This document shows positions 52,847 to 61,537 of a stretch of DNA of 64,000 bases, one piece after another. Numbering within the stretch: position 1 is the stretch's first letter; each line of letters begins with the position of its first letter. The notes beneath the pieces were generated by a model. It was not told where the DNA came from. It did not search any database and was given only the letters and a program-made list of their open reading frames with translations. Source of the stretch: Streptomyces sp. AC550_RSS872 (lineage in GTDB: Bacteria > Actinomycetota > Actinomycetes > Streptomycetales > Streptomycetaceae); the NCBI RefSeq assembly GCF_019049285.1, contig NZ_JAGMUL010000026.1:1-64000 (forward strand), written 5' to 3'. Position numbers and translations under genes: made by a program.

Positions 52847-52918
52847 CGTCGTCCGAATCGTCGTCCGAATCGTCGTCCGAATCGTCGTCCGAATCGTCGT
52901 CCGGACCGTCGTCCGAAC
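52847..52918. repeat. Six tandem 12-bp repeats upstream of the SDR gene
   Basis: The unit CGTCGTCCGAAT is repeated four times exactly (52847-52894). Two variants follow, CGTCGTCCGGAC (52895-52906) and CGTCGTCCGAAC (52907-52918). The array ends 19 nt before the SDR start codon. The period is close to one helical turn, so it could be an array of direct operator sites. No gene clearly covers it. A plus frame reads it as Ser-Glu repeats but without other support. Confidence 0.9.
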
Positions 52919-52937
52919 GGAACACAGGGGGATCACC

Positions 52938-53654
52938 ATGACCAGCTCCATCGCGACCGAATCTCCGGTCGCGCTCATCACCGGCGGCGGCAGCGGCATC
53001 GGTGCCGCCGTGGCTCGGCAGTTGCTGGACGCCGGGTACCGGGTCACCGTCACCGGTCGCGGTGCGGCGCGACTGCGTGCCTTCGCCGCGGAACTCGGCG
53101 ATCCCGAAAGGCTGTTGACGATCGTCGGGAACGCGGCCGAGTACGGCGACATCCAGGTGGCCGTGGACACCACGCTCAAGGCGTTCGGCCGACTGGACAC
53201 GGTCGTCGCCAACGCCGGTTTCGCCACCCACGACTCGGTCGCCGAGGGTGACCCGGCCGGCTGGACCGAGATGGTGCTGACCAACGTCCTCGGCCCGGCC
53301 CTGCTGATCCGCGCCTCCGTCGACGCCCTCAAGGAGACCCGCGGCCGGATCGTCCTCGTCGGCAGCGTCGCGGGGTTCGTGCCCGGGCCGGGCAACATCT
53401 ACGGGGCGACGAAGTGGGCGGTGACCGGGCTCGCCGAGAACACCCGGCGACAGGTGACCGAGTGGGGCATCGGCGTGACCCACATCGCGCCGGGCCGCGT
53501 GGAGACACCGTTCTGGGACAGCTACGGCAGCCTGCCCCCCGGCCATCTGCTGACCGCCGACCAGATCGCCGACTCCGTGGTGTGGGCCGTCCGGCAGCCC
53601 GACGGCGTGGACGTCAACACCGTCGTCGTACGGCCGATCGGACAGCCCAACTGA
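52938..53654 (+). CDS. Short-chain dehydrogenase/reductase
   Basis: A 238-aa classical SDR using NAD(P)H. Cofactor motif ALITGGGSGIGAAVARQL, NAG motif VVANAGFA, catalytic Ser in VLVGSVAGFV, and YxxxK as IYGATKWAVTG, then IAPGRVETPFW. Basic residue pattern after strand 2 (VTGRGAARLR) suggests NADPH. AGGGGGATCACC upstream of ATG 52938. The repeat array immediately upstream is the likely control region. Confidence 0.93.
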   Translation: MTSSIATESPVALITGGGSGIGAAVARQLLDAGYRVTVTGRGAARLRAFAAELGDPERLLTIVGNAAEYGDIQVAVDTTLKAFGRLDTVVANAGFATHDSVAEGDPAGWTEMVLTNVLGPALLIRASVDALKETRGRIVLVGSVAGFVPGPGNIYGATKWAVTGLAENTRRQVTEWGIGVTHIAPGRVETPFWDSYGSLPPGHLLTADQIADSVVWAVRQPDGVDVNTVVVRPIGQPN

Positions 53655-53658
53655 CGGC

Positions 53659-54354
53659 TCAGCCGTTCTGAACGAACTCCCTCGCCAGCCTCTCGCCCAG
53701 CGAGACCGCCGCCTCGTGGCTCTCGATGGGCGAGACGCGGGAGCCCTTGAACAGGATGTACGTCACGCCTGAGGCGGTGCCGCCGGTGGTGGGGTCGGGG
53801 TCGATGCCGAGGGCCTCGGCGGCGGCGTAGGAGGCCTCGCCGATGATCCGCTGCGGGCCGGTGTCGCCGACGACGGCGTACAGGACCCGGTCTTCGTGGA
53901 CGACGGCGACCACACCGCCACCCTGGATACCTGCCGCGGAGTGGTCCCAGATGCCGCTGACGGCGGGGACGACGACGAACGGCAGGCTGTCGGACCGCAG
54001 CGGCTCGCCGTCGGACTGGTGGAACGCCGTGTCGGGCTGGAACCACGGGTCGGTGGCCTCGTTGCACCTGGCGGTGCGCCGGCCGTCGCAGTCGATGTCC
54101 ATGTCGGCCTTCCAGAAGACGGCGTCGCGCGCGCCGCACACGGGAACGGTGGCCGCGCTCGTCCCGTCCGTGCGGTACAGGCCGTTCGAGACCTGCTCGC
54201 AGGACGCCACCTTCGCCAGCAGTTCGGCCGCGCCGACCGCCTCCTCCTGTGCGAACGGCGGGTCCGGAATGCCGGACGCGACGGCGGGGAGCAGTCCGGC
54301 GGCGAGAAACGCGGCACCGCAGGCCGCGGTCAGGGTGAGGGATCGGATGCGCAC
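53659..54354 (-). CDS. Secreted GH75-like chitosanase
   Basis: A 231-aa exported protein. GTG 54354 follows AGGAGGG. The signal peptide is about 1-28 (RIRSLTLTAACGAAFLAAGL ending AVAS). The mature part shows the GH75 pattern: AVFWKADMDIDCDGRRTARC with the catalytic Asp region, TAFHQSDGEPLRSDSLPFVV, GGVVAVVHEDRVLYAVVGDT with the second acid in the IIGEASYAAAEALG block, and a terminal VTYILFKGS. GH75 enzymes hydrolyse chitosan endo-wise. The stop lies 4 nt from the convergent SDR stop, so the two genes nearly touch. Confidence 0.85.
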   Translation of the reverse strand: MRIRSLTLTAACGAAFLAAGLLPAVASGIPDPPFAQEEAVGAAELLAKVASCEQVSNGLYRTDGTSAATVPVCGARDAVFWKADMDIDCDGRRTARCNEATDPWFQPDTAFHQSDGEPLRSDSLPFVVVPAVSGIWDHSAAGIQGGGVVAVVHEDRVLYAVVGDTGPQRIIGEASYAAAEALGIDPDPTTGGTASGVTYILFKGSRVSPIESHEAAVSLGERLAREFVQNG

Positions 54355-54475
54355 GGGATGGACCCTCCTGGGTAGGAAAGTTTCCTTACTGACGCTGATT
54401 GCGGCGCCATCACCCCAGTAGAAGACTGGACACACCGAAGCTTTCGGATATCTGCCCGAGCTTCTGGGAGGTCTC

Positions 54476-55087
54476 ATGTTCGTACGCGCCATCTACACGA
54501 CCGGCGATCCCACGAAGATCGACACGGCCATCAGGGCATTGAACACACAAGGGCGGGAACTGCTGGAGGACCGTCCGGGATACCGCGGAGCCAGTGTCTT
54601 CGTGGACCGCACACTCGGCAAACTGCTCGCGGCGAGCTGGTGGGAGTCGGAGCAGGCCCGGCAGAACAGCGACGAGGTGCTGCGCGAGCGGCGCACGGCC
54701 ATGCTGGAGCCGTTCCTGGGGACGGTGGCGGTCGACAACTACGAGGCGTTGGTCTTCCACCAGGTCCGGCAGCCGGAGGCGGGAGGCGGACTGCGGGTCA
54801 CCAGGCTGGAGTTCGACCCGATGGACACGGATCTGCTCGCCGACACGTTCCGGGCGACCGTGGTGCCCAGGCTCGACACCCTCGCCGGGCTGGCCAGGGC
54901 GTCCCTGCTGGTCGACCGGGAACGGGGGCGCGGGCTGGTCGGCGTGGTCTTCGTCGACCAGGCGTCCCTGGCGGCGTCCCGCGCGGGCCAGGCCGCGGCC
55001 CGGCATGAAGGCGCGGCCAAGGCCCATGTGACCGTGACCGGGCTGGAGGAGTTCGAGGTCGTCCTCTCCGACGTGCGGGGCGACTGA
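54476..55087 (+). CDS. Conserved hypothetical protein with two ABM-like repeats
   Basis: A 203-aa protein. Two halves each look like a dimeric alpha/beta barrel (antibiotic biosynthesis monooxygenase) fold. The first half (1-90) has FVRAIYTTGDPTKIDTAIRA, LLEDRPGYRGASVFVDRTLG and LLAASWWESEQARQNS. The second (about 105-203) has RVTRLEFDPMDTDLLADTFR and ASLLVDRERGRGLVGVVFVD. A fused tandem dimer would result. No catalytic residues can be named. It is divergent from the chitosanase gene. Confidence 0.8.
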   Translation: MFVRAIYTTGDPTKIDTAIRALNTQGRELLEDRPGYRGASVFVDRTLGKLLAASWWESEQARQNSDEVLRERRTAMLEPFLGTVAVDNYEALVFHQVRQPEAGGGLRVTRLEFDPMDTDLLADTFRATVVPRLDTLAGLARASLLVDRERGRGLVGVVFVDQASLAASRAGQAAARHEGAAKAHVTVTGLEEFEVVLSDVRGD

Positions 55088-55114
55088 ATCGACCCGAACG
55101 CCCGCGCGACGACC

Positions 55115-55150
55115 TCCGCCCGCCGCTCACGGAACCGAGCGGCGGGCGGA
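55115..55150. terminator. Bidirectional terminator, 14-bp perfect stem
   Basis: TCCGCCCGCCGCTC (55115-55128) pairs perfectly with GAGCGGCGGGCGGA (55137-55150) around an 8-nt loop. It separates the convergent genes ending at 55087 and 55168. No T-run on either side. Confidence 0.8.
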
Positions 55151-55167
55151 CTGCCGTGTCACGGGGG

Positions 55168-56001
55168 TCAGTCCTGGAGCGTCGCCGGGTCCGGGCCGAG
55201 CCGCCGGTCCTCGTTCAGCGCGCTGATCGCCGCGAGGTCCTCGTCGTCCAGGCTGAAGTCGAAGACCTCGATGTTCTCCTTGATCCGCGAGGGCGTCACC
55301 GACTTCGGGATCACGACGTTGCCCAGCTGGAGGTGCCAGCGCAGCACCACCTGGGCCGGGGTGCGCCCGTGCTTCTGCGCGACGGCGACGATCGCCGGGA
55401 CCTCCAGCAGCCCCTTGCCCTGGCCGAGCGGCGACCAGGCCTCGGTGGCGATGCCCTGCTCGGCGTGGAACTCGCGGGAGGCACGCTGCTGAAGGTGCGG
55501 GTGCAACTCGATCTGGTTGACCGCCGGGACGATGGACGTCTCGCCGAGCAGCCGCTCCAGGTGCTCCGGAAGGAAGTTGGAGACGCCGATCGCACGGACA
55601 CGGCCGTCGGCGTGCAGCTTCTCGAAGGCCTTGTACGTGTCCACGTAGGTGCCCCGGGCGGGCAGCGGCCAGTGGATGAGGTACAGGTCGATGTAGTCCA
55701 GGCCCAGCTTCGCCAGCGAGGCGTCGAACGCGCGCAGCGTGGAGTCGTATCCCTGGTCGCTGTTCCAGAGCTTGGTGGTGACGAAGACGTCCTCGCGGGG
55801 CAGGCCGACGGCGGCGATGGCCTTGCCGGTGCCCTCCTCGTTGCCGTAGATCGCCGCTGTGTCGATGCTGCGGTACCCGGCCTCCAACGCGGTGGCGACC
55901 GCCCGCTCCGCCTCGTCGTCCGGCACCTGCCAGACGCCGAAGCCCAGCTGGGGCATCTCGACGCCGTTGTTGAGGATGATCGGGGGGACCTTGCTGCTCA
56001 C
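55168..56001 (-). CDS. Aldo/keto reductase, AKR5 (2,5-diketogluconate reductase) type
   Basis: A 277-aa NADPH-dependent reductase. The opening IILNNGVEMPQLGFGVWQVP, GYRSIDTAAIYGNEEGTGKA (catalytic Asp and Tyr), VFVTTKLWNSDQGYD (Lys), IDLYLIHWPLPARG (His) and the C-terminal VVIPKSVTPSRIKEN (phosphate-binding) are all present. GTG 56001 was preferred, with AAGGA 10 nt upstream, over ATG 56043, which lacks a ribosome site. Physiological substrate unknown. No close partner genes. Confidence 0.92.
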   Translation of the reverse strand: MSSKVPPIILNNGVEMPQLGFGVWQVPDDEAERAVATALEAGYRSIDTAAIYGNEEGTGKAIAAVGLPREDVFVTTKLWNSDQGYDSTLRAFDASLAKLGLDYIDLYLIHWPLPARGTYVDTYKAFEKLHADGRVRAIGVSNFLPEHLERLLGETSIVPAVNQIELHPHLQQRASREFHAEQGIATEAWSPLGQGKGLLEVPAIVAVAQKHGRTPAQVVLRWHLQLGNVVIPKSVTPSRIKENIEVFDFSLDDEDLAAISALNEDRRLGPDPATLQD

Positions 56002-56104
56002 GAGCTCTTGATCCTTACGGTTGTCGTCAGGTGGTACTGACATCGTCAACGATCACGAGGCGTGATGCATTCCGGACCGGAGAATCCGTGGCGATCGGTC
56101 GGCC

Positions 56105-57931
56105 TCAGGCCCGGTACAGCGCCTCGACCTCGTTGGCATACGCGTTCTCGATCGCCTTGCGCTTCAGCTTCAGCGACGGGGTGAGCAGTCCGTGCTCCTC
56201 GGTGAACGGCTGGGCGAGGATGCGGAAGGTGCGGATCGACTCGGCCTGCGAGACCAGGGTGTTGGCGGCGACGACCGCGCGTCGCACCTCGGTCTCCAGG
56301 TCGGCGTCGCGGACCAGTTGGGCCGGGGTCATCTGAGGCTTGTCGCGCATCATCAGCCAGTGCTCGACGGCCTCCTGGTCGAGGGTGACCAGGGCCGCGA
56401 TGTACGGACGGTCATTGCCCACGACGATGCACTGGGCGACCAGGGGATGGTCCCGGACGCGCTCCTCCAGCACGCCCGGCGAGACGCTCTTGCCGCCGGA
56501 GGTGACCAGGATCTCCTTCTTGCGGCCGGTGATGGTGAGGTAGCCGTCCTCGTCGAGGGAGCCCAGGTCACCGGTGGCGAGCCAGCCGTCGTGCAGGGTT
56601 TCGTCCGTGGCCTTCTGGTTGTTGAGGTAGCCCTGGAAGACGTTGTCGCCGTGCAGCCAGATCTCGCCGTCGTCGGCGATGTGCACGGTCATCCCCGGGA
56701 TGGGCTGGCCGACGGTGCCGTAGCGGGTGCGGTAGGGCGGGTTGGCGGTGGCGGCCGCCGTGGACTCGGTGAGGCCGTACCCCTCGTAGACATGGACGCC
56801 GGCGCCCGCGAAGAACAGACCGAGCCGGCGGTCCATCCCCGAACCACCGGTCATCGCCTGCTTGATGCGGCCGCCCATCGCCGCCCGCATCTTGGAGTAC
56901 ACGAGCTTGTCGAAGAGCTGGTGCTGCATCCGCAGACCCGCCGACGGGCCGGGACCGATGCCCCACGCCTTGGCCTCCATGGCGTCCGCGTACTTCACGG
57001 CGACCTCGACGGCCTTCTCGAAGGCGCCCGACCTGCCCTCCTTCTCGGCCTTGCGACGGGCGGCGTTGAAGACCTTCTCGAAGATGTACGGCACGGCCAG
57101 GAAGAACGTCGGCCTGAACGCGGCGAGGTCCGGCAGCAGCGCGGCCGCGTTCATCTGCGGCTGGTGGCCGAAGCGGACCTTGCCGCGGATCGCGGCGACC
57201 TGCACCATCCGGCCGAAGACGTGTGCGAGCGGCAGGAACAGCAGCGTCGCCGCCTCGTCGCCCTTCTTGGAGTGGAACACCGGCTCCCAGCGCTCGATGA
57301 CGGTGTCCGCCTCGTACATGAAGTTGCCGTGCGAGATGACACAGCCCTTGGGGCGGCCCGTCGTCCCCGAGGTGTAGATGATCGTCGCGACGGAGTCGGG
57401 GGTGACCGCCTGCCGGTGGCGGTGGACCACCTCGTCGTCGAGGTGGGCGCCGGCGTCGTACAACTCCTGCACGGCGCCCGAGTCCACCTGCCACAGCTGA
57501 TGCAGCCGCGGCAGCCGGTCGATGACCGTGGCGATCGTCATCGCGTGGTCCTCGTGCTCCACGATCGCCGCCGAGCACTCGGCGTCGTGCAGCATCCAGA
57601 AGCACTGCTCGGCCGAGGACGTGGGATAGACCGGCACCACCTGGGCGCCGATCGTCCACAGGGCGAAGTCGAAGAGCGTCCACTCGTACCGCGTACGGGA
57701 CATGATCGCGACCCGGTCGCCGAACCGGATGCCCCGGGCGAGCAGGCCCTTGGCCAGGGCGAGCACCTCGTCCCGGAACTCGGCGGCGGTGACGTCCCGC
57801 CACTGCCCGCCCTCGTCCTTGCGGCCGAGGGCGACATACAGCGGGTCCTCCTGGGCATGCTGGAAGACGACGTCGGCCAGGCCGCCCACCGGCGGTGCCA
57901 ATGCCAACGGAGGGTTGGTGAACTCGCGCAA
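56105..57931 (-). CDS. Long-chain fatty acid-CoA ligase (FadD15 type)
   Basis: A 608-aa AMP-forming acyl-CoA synthetase. The start is probably TTG 57931 (LREFTNPPL), preceded by GGAGCGGGG. No ATG or GTG in frame fits the family N-terminus. The P-loop-like motif is IIYTSGTTGRPKGCVISHGN, then YGLTESTAAATANP, the TGDLGSLDEDGYLTITGRKK hinge motif and a C-terminal lysine region LTPSLKLKRKAIENAY. It activates fatty acids for lipid synthesis or degradation. A monocistronic unit facing an intergenic gap of 324 nt. Confidence 0.94.
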   Translation of the reverse strand: MREFTNPPLALAPPVGGLADVVFQHAQEDPLYVALGRKDEGGQWRDVTAAEFRDEVLALAKGLLARGIRFGDRVAIMSRTRYEWTLFDFALWTIGAQVVPVYPTSSAEQCFWMLHDAECSAAIVEHEDHAMTIATVIDRLPRLHQLWQVDSGAVQELYDAGAHLDDEVVHRHRQAVTPDSVATIIYTSGTTGRPKGCVISHGNFMYEADTVIERWEPVFHSKKGDEAATLLFLPLAHVFGRMVQVAAIRGKVRFGHQPQMNAAALLPDLAAFRPTFFLAVPYIFEKVFNAARRKAEKEGRSGAFEKAVEVAVKYADAMEAKAWGIGPGPSAGLRMQHQLFDKLVYSKMRAAMGGRIKQAMTGGSGMDRRLGLFFAGAGVHVYEGYGLTESTAAATANPPYRTRYGTVGQPIPGMTVHIADDGEIWLHGDNVFQGYLNNQKATDETLHDGWLATGDLGSLDEDGYLTITGRKKEILVTSGGKSVSPGVLEERVRDHPLVAQCIVVGNDRPYIAALVTLDQEAVEHWLMMRDKPQMTPAQLVRDADLETEVRRAVVAANTLVSQAESIRTFRILAQPFTEEHGLLTPSLKLKRKAIENAYANEVEALYRA

Positions 57932-58255
57932 ACCCCGCTCCCCGCTCCCCGTCCCGATGCCTCGCTGACGCTCCTCTCAGCGCCGTGAAAGCTACCCCAA
58001 CCGCGTTTCGGACGGGAGGGGGCCGGAAATCGACGGGCGCTGATGTATGCACAGGTCAGCGCGGGAAAATGCGCTCACATGGGGAAGGGTCGGACAGAAA
58101 ACTGACGGTTGAGTAAGTTTCGGGACCGTAATCTCCACCGAATCTGTACGACGCGACTGCCCGGTCCGGGCCCGGTGGATCATGCCGTCCCCGGCGCACC
58201 GCGTCTCCTGTGTCAGCGTGTGAGGGGGCCAAGTTGTCACTCCCGCCCCGTCTGC
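57932..58255. other. Intergenic region, no gene
   Basis: This 324-nt gap between the minus-strand acyl-CoA ligase start and the LysR stop is less GC-rich than its surroundings (around 58050-58150). It carries the promoter of the ligase. I see no family-like ORF, strong palindrome or RNA gene in it. Confidence 0.6.
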
Positions 58256-59137
58256 CTACCGCCGGTGCAACCGGTCCCCGCCCGCCAGGATCGCCGCCGC
58301 GAGCGCGTCCGCCGCTCCCTGCGCGGCCGTCCGGCGCGGGCCGTGTACCAGTACGAAGTCGACCCGCCCCAGTTCCGGCAGCCCGGCCCGCTCCGGCACC
58401 CGCACCAGCCCCGGCGGGATCAGTCCCCGTGAGTGCGCCATCACCCCGAGCCCGGCCCGCGCGGCGGCGATCAGCCCGTTGAGGCTGCCGCTGGTGCACA
58501 CGATCCGCCACTCACGCCCCTGCCGCTCCAGCGCCTCCAACGCAAGGGCCCTGGTGATGCCCGGCGGCGGATAGACGATCAACGGCACCGCACGCTCCGG
58601 CTCCAGGCGGAGCCGCTCCGCGCCGATCCACACCAGCCGGTCGTGCCAGACCAGCTCGCCACGCGGTTCCTCCGGGCGTCGCTTGGCCAGCACCAGGTCC
58701 AGCTTTCCGGCCGCCAGCTGCTCGTGCAGCGTGCCCGAGAGCTCGACCGTCAGCTCCAGGTCGACCTCGGGGTGGTCGTGGCGGAAGCCCTCCAGGATCT
58801 CCGGCAGCCGGGTCAGGACGAAGTCCTCGGACGCGCCGAAGCGGAGCCGGCCGCGCAGCCGGGTGCCGGTGAAGAACGCCGACGCCTGCTCGTGCACCTC
58901 CAGGATGCGGCGGGCGAAACCGAGCATCGCCTCGCCGTCCTCGGTCAGCTCCACGGAGTGGGTGTCCCGGGAGAACAGCGGCCGCCCGGCGGCATCCTCC
59001 AGCCGCCGTACGTGCTGGCTGACGGTCGACTGGCGCAGGCCGAGGCGGCGGGCGGCCTGGGTGAAGCTCAGGGTCTGCGCCACCGCCAGGAACGTACGCA
59101 GATGGGAGGGGTCGTACACGCCGCCCAGGCTACCCAT
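58256..59137 (-). CDS. LysR-family transcriptional regulator
   Basis: A 293-aa regulator. The winged helix covers about 8-66: LRTFLAVAQTLSFTQAARRL, GLRQSTVSQHVRRLEDAAGR, LFSRDTHSVELTEDGEAML. The effector domain (about 90-285) contains LRFGASEDFVLTRLPEILEG, LDLVLAKRRPEE and GLGVMAHSRGLIPPGL. Start ATG 59137 (GTG 59119 is an alternative). It is divergent from a bile acid:sodium symporter-like gene at 59286, the usual LysR-target arrangement, so it likely controls that transporter. Confidence 0.93.
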   Translation of the reverse strand: MGSLGGVYDPSHLRTFLAVAQTLSFTQAARRLGLRQSTVSQHVRRLEDAAGRPLFSRDTHSVELTEDGEAMLGFARRILEVHEQASAFFTGTRLRGRLRFGASEDFVLTRLPEILEGFRHDHPEVDLELTVELSGTLHEQLAAGKLDLVLAKRRPEEPRGELVWHDRLVWIGAERLRLEPERAVPLIVYPPPGITRALALEALERQGREWRIVCTSGSLNGLIAAARAGLGVMAHSRGLIPPGLVRVPERAGLPELGRVDFVLVHGPRRTAAQGAADALAAAILAGGDRLHRR

Positions 59138-59285
59138 GGTTATCGCGGAACGTGATGACAGTCAGAGTGGTATGCCGGATTCCCGATCGCTGGTCGCCGG
59201 AGGACGATGGAGAGGGCACGTCCGTGCCGGGAACCCGAAGTTCAGCGAACGACAGCCGCGTACGACAGCGAAGTAGTGGAGCACA

Positions 59286-60347
59286 GTGAAACGCCTGGAA
59301 TGGCCGCGTTGGATGCCGATCGACCCGTACATACTGCTGCTGCTCGGGACCGTGGGCCTCGCGGCTCTCCTCCCGGCGCGCGGGACGGCCTCCGACGTGG
59401 CGTCCGGTGCCTCCACTGCCGCCATCGCCTTCCTCTTCTTCCTCTACGGCGCCCGGCTGTCCACCCGTGAGGCGATGGACGGACTGAAGCACTGGCGGCT
59501 CCACGCCACCGTCCTGGCCTGCACCTTCGTCATCTTCCCGCTCCTGGGCCTCGCCGCCCGCGGACTGGTCCCGGTGCTGCTGACCCATCCCCTCTACCAG
59601 GGCCTGCTCTTCCTCACCCTCGTCCCGTCGACCATTCAGTCGTCGATCGCCTTCACCTCGATGGCCCGCGGCAACGTGCCCGCCGCGATCTGCGCCGGCT
59701 CCTTCTCCTCCCTCGTCGGCATCGTCGTCACCCCGCTCCTCGCGGCGGCCGTGCTCGGCAGCGGCGCGGGCGGCTTCTCGGCCGACTCGGTCGTCGAGAT
59801 CGTGCTCCAGCTGCTGGTGCCGTTCCTCGCCGGGCAGCTCCTGCGGCGCTGGATCGGCGGCTTCGTCGCCCGGCACAAGAAGGTCCTCGGGCTCGTCGAC
59901 CGCGGCTCGATCCTGCTGGTCGTCTACACCGCGTTCAGCGAGGGCATGGTCCAGGGCATCTGGCACCAGGTGAGCCCGGCCCGGCTGGCCGGACTGCTCG
60001 CCGTCGAGGTGGTGCTGCTGGCCGTGATGCTCGCCCTGACCTGGTACGGCGCCAAGGCGCTGCGCTTCAACCGCGAGGACCGCATCGCGATCCAGTTCGC
60101 CGGCTCGAAGAAGTCCCTCGCCGCAGGCCTGCCCATGGCCAGCGTCCTGTTCGGCGCGCACGCCTCGCTGGCCGTGCTGCCGCTGATGCTCTTCCACCAG
60201 ATGCAGCTGATGGTCTGCGCGGTCATCGCCAAGCGCCGCGCCCAGGACGCCGACATCGACGCCGACGCCGCCGCCGAGCCGGTCACCGCGTCGGAGCCAC
60301 CCGTAGCGTCACGAACCGCGGCCGGTACAGGGACACGTTCCGGTTGA
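59286..60347 (+). CDS. Bile acid:sodium symporter (SBF/YfeH-like) family transporter
   Basis: A 353-aa membrane protein with about ten helices and a GTG start. It begins IDPYILLLLGTVGLAALLPA. The family motif region includes FLFFLYGARLSTREAMDGLK, LTLVPSTIQSSIAFTSMARG (Na/substrate crossing region), SFSSLVGIVVTPLL and FAGSKKSLAAGLPMASVLFG. The SBF_like (PF13593) branch transports organic anions, possibly arsenite-like or keto acids, the substrate being unknown. The last 65 nt overlap the convergent DUF4185 gene. Confidence 0.9.
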   Translation: MKRLEWPRWMPIDPYILLLLGTVGLAALLPARGTASDVASGASTAAIAFLFFLYGARLSTREAMDGLKHWRLHATVLACTFVIFPLLGLAARGLVPVLLTHPLYQGLLFLTLVPSTIQSSIAFTSMARGNVPAAICAGSFSSLVGIVVTPLLAAAVLGSGAGGFSADSVVEIVLQLLVPFLAGQLLRRWIGGFVARHKKVLGLVDRGSILLVVYTAFSEGMVQGIWHQVSPARLAGLLAVEVVLLAVMLALTWYGAKALRFNREDRIAIQFAGSKKSLAAGLPMASVLFGAHASLAVLPLMLFHQMQLMVCAVIAKRRAQDADIDADAAAEPVTASEPPVASRTAAGTGTRSG

Positions 60348-61518
60348 GCTGCGCCGCCGCGCCGCCCGTCTCCAGCCAGTTGACGTCGTAGCTCAGCACG
60401 AGCCGCCCGTCGCCGCTCAGTTCGGGATGCGTCTGCGGGTTGTAGGCGGCTACCTGGCCGCCCGCAGGCAGCGCCGGGCTGAAGTCCTTCGTCGGCCCGT
60501 GCCACGGGCCCACGGGGGAGCAGGCCCAGTACGACGTCACGGTCGTCAGCCCCTCGGTCCCGGCCGCCATCGTGAACAGCACGTACGTCCCCCGCATCCG
60601 CGCCACCGAGAACGCGCTGCCCACTCCCTTGCGCCGCCCGTCCCCGAGCACCGCGCGCGGCTCGGCCCCCGGCCCCGCCCACTTTGAGCCGTTCCAGTAC
60701 CGCCAGGCCCCCGGCTCGGCGAGCCTGCCCTCCGGCACGCGCGCGACATAGGCGTGCGAGGCCGGCCGGGAGGCGGCCTGACCGTCGTCGCCGCCGAAGA
60801 CGTACGTCCAGCCGTCCTCCTCCACCAGCGTCGTCCCGAACAGCACACGCCGGGACGGATCCGGCACCAGCTGCTGGTCGAGCACCTTGACGACCGACTC
60901 GACCCGCAGATCGGGCAGCGAGAGCGTGGCGACCTCGGTCGCGGCGGGCACGCCGTAGATCCACGGGGGCTGCCCGGCCGTACGCACCCACAGCAGCACC
61001 CGGACGACCCGCTCGTCCGAGCCGGGGGAGCGGGGCTCGACGCGCGCCGCGACCGGCCAGCGCCACTGGTGGGGAGCGGGGTCCGGGAACAGGGGAGCGG
61101 CGAGCGTGCGCTCCAGACGTCCGTCGCGCATGACGACCGCAGAGTTGCGCACCAGGGGAGCGGTGGTGTCCCGCCAGGTCGAGGACTCGCCGTAGGGGTT
61201 GGGCGGGGCGTACACCTGGCCGAGGTAGGTGTCCGAGAACAGCCACAGCAGCCGGCCGTCCGGCAGCCGCACCGAGTGCGTGCCGTCGCCGCCGGTCCAG
61301 TCGTCGGTGCGCGACGGGTCGTCGCCGTACCGGGCGAACTCACCGGTCAGGTCGCCGTCGGCCGACCAGGACGCCACCGAGTGCGGCCGGCACGCGGCAC
61401 CGCCCTCCCGTTCGCCGTCGTCCGGGAGGGCGGTGAGCAGTACGGCCGCGAGAACCAGGGCCAGCAGGAGGCCGAGCCCGGTTCCCGTGCGCTGTCGTGC
61501 TCGTGTGTCGTCGGGCAC
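60283..61518 (-). CDS. Membrane-anchored DUF4185-type protein
   Basis: A 411-aa protein with an N-terminal signal anchor (about 10-32, GLGLLLALVLAAVLLTAL). The extracellular part is a five-bladed beta-propeller of the DUF4185 kind, related to glycosidase folds: SADGDLTGEFARYGDDPSRT, TGGDGTHSVRLPDGRLLWLF with SDTYLG, APLVRNSAVVMRDG, TTLVEEDGWTYVFGGDDGQ and VTSYWACSPVGPWHGPTK. GTG 61518 lies 19 nt after the sialidase stop, so the two are co-transcribed. It may bind or hydrolyse a glycan, inferred from fold and context. Confidence 0.85.
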   Translation of the reverse strand: MPDDTRARQRTGTGLGLLLALVLAAVLLTALPDDGEREGGAACRPHSVASWSADGDLTGEFARYGDDPSRTDDWTGGDGTHSVRLPDGRLLWLFSDTYLGQVYAPPNPYGESSTWRDTTAPLVRNSAVVMRDGRLERTLAAPLFPDPAPHQWRWPVAARVEPRSPGSDERVVRVLLWVRTAGQPPWIYGVPAATEVATLSLPDLRVESVVKVLDQQLVPDPSRRVLFGTTLVEEDGWTYVFGGDDGQAASRPASHAYVARVPEGRLAEPGAWRYWNGSKWAGPGAEPRAVLGDGRRKGVGSAFSVARMRGTYVLFTMAAGTEGLTTVTSYWACSPVGPWHGPTKDFSPALPAGGQVAAYNPQTHPELSGDGRLVLSYDVNWLETGGAAAQLNRNVSLYRPRFVTLRVAPTR

Positions 61519-61537
61519 GCCTGGGACGTTAGTGGTC

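Noticed and set aside
52657..52941. Small plus-strand ORF with Ser-Glu repeats over the 12-bp array
   Set aside because: It starts within the methyltransferase gene in another frame and has no ribosome site. The repeats explain the low-complexity translation.
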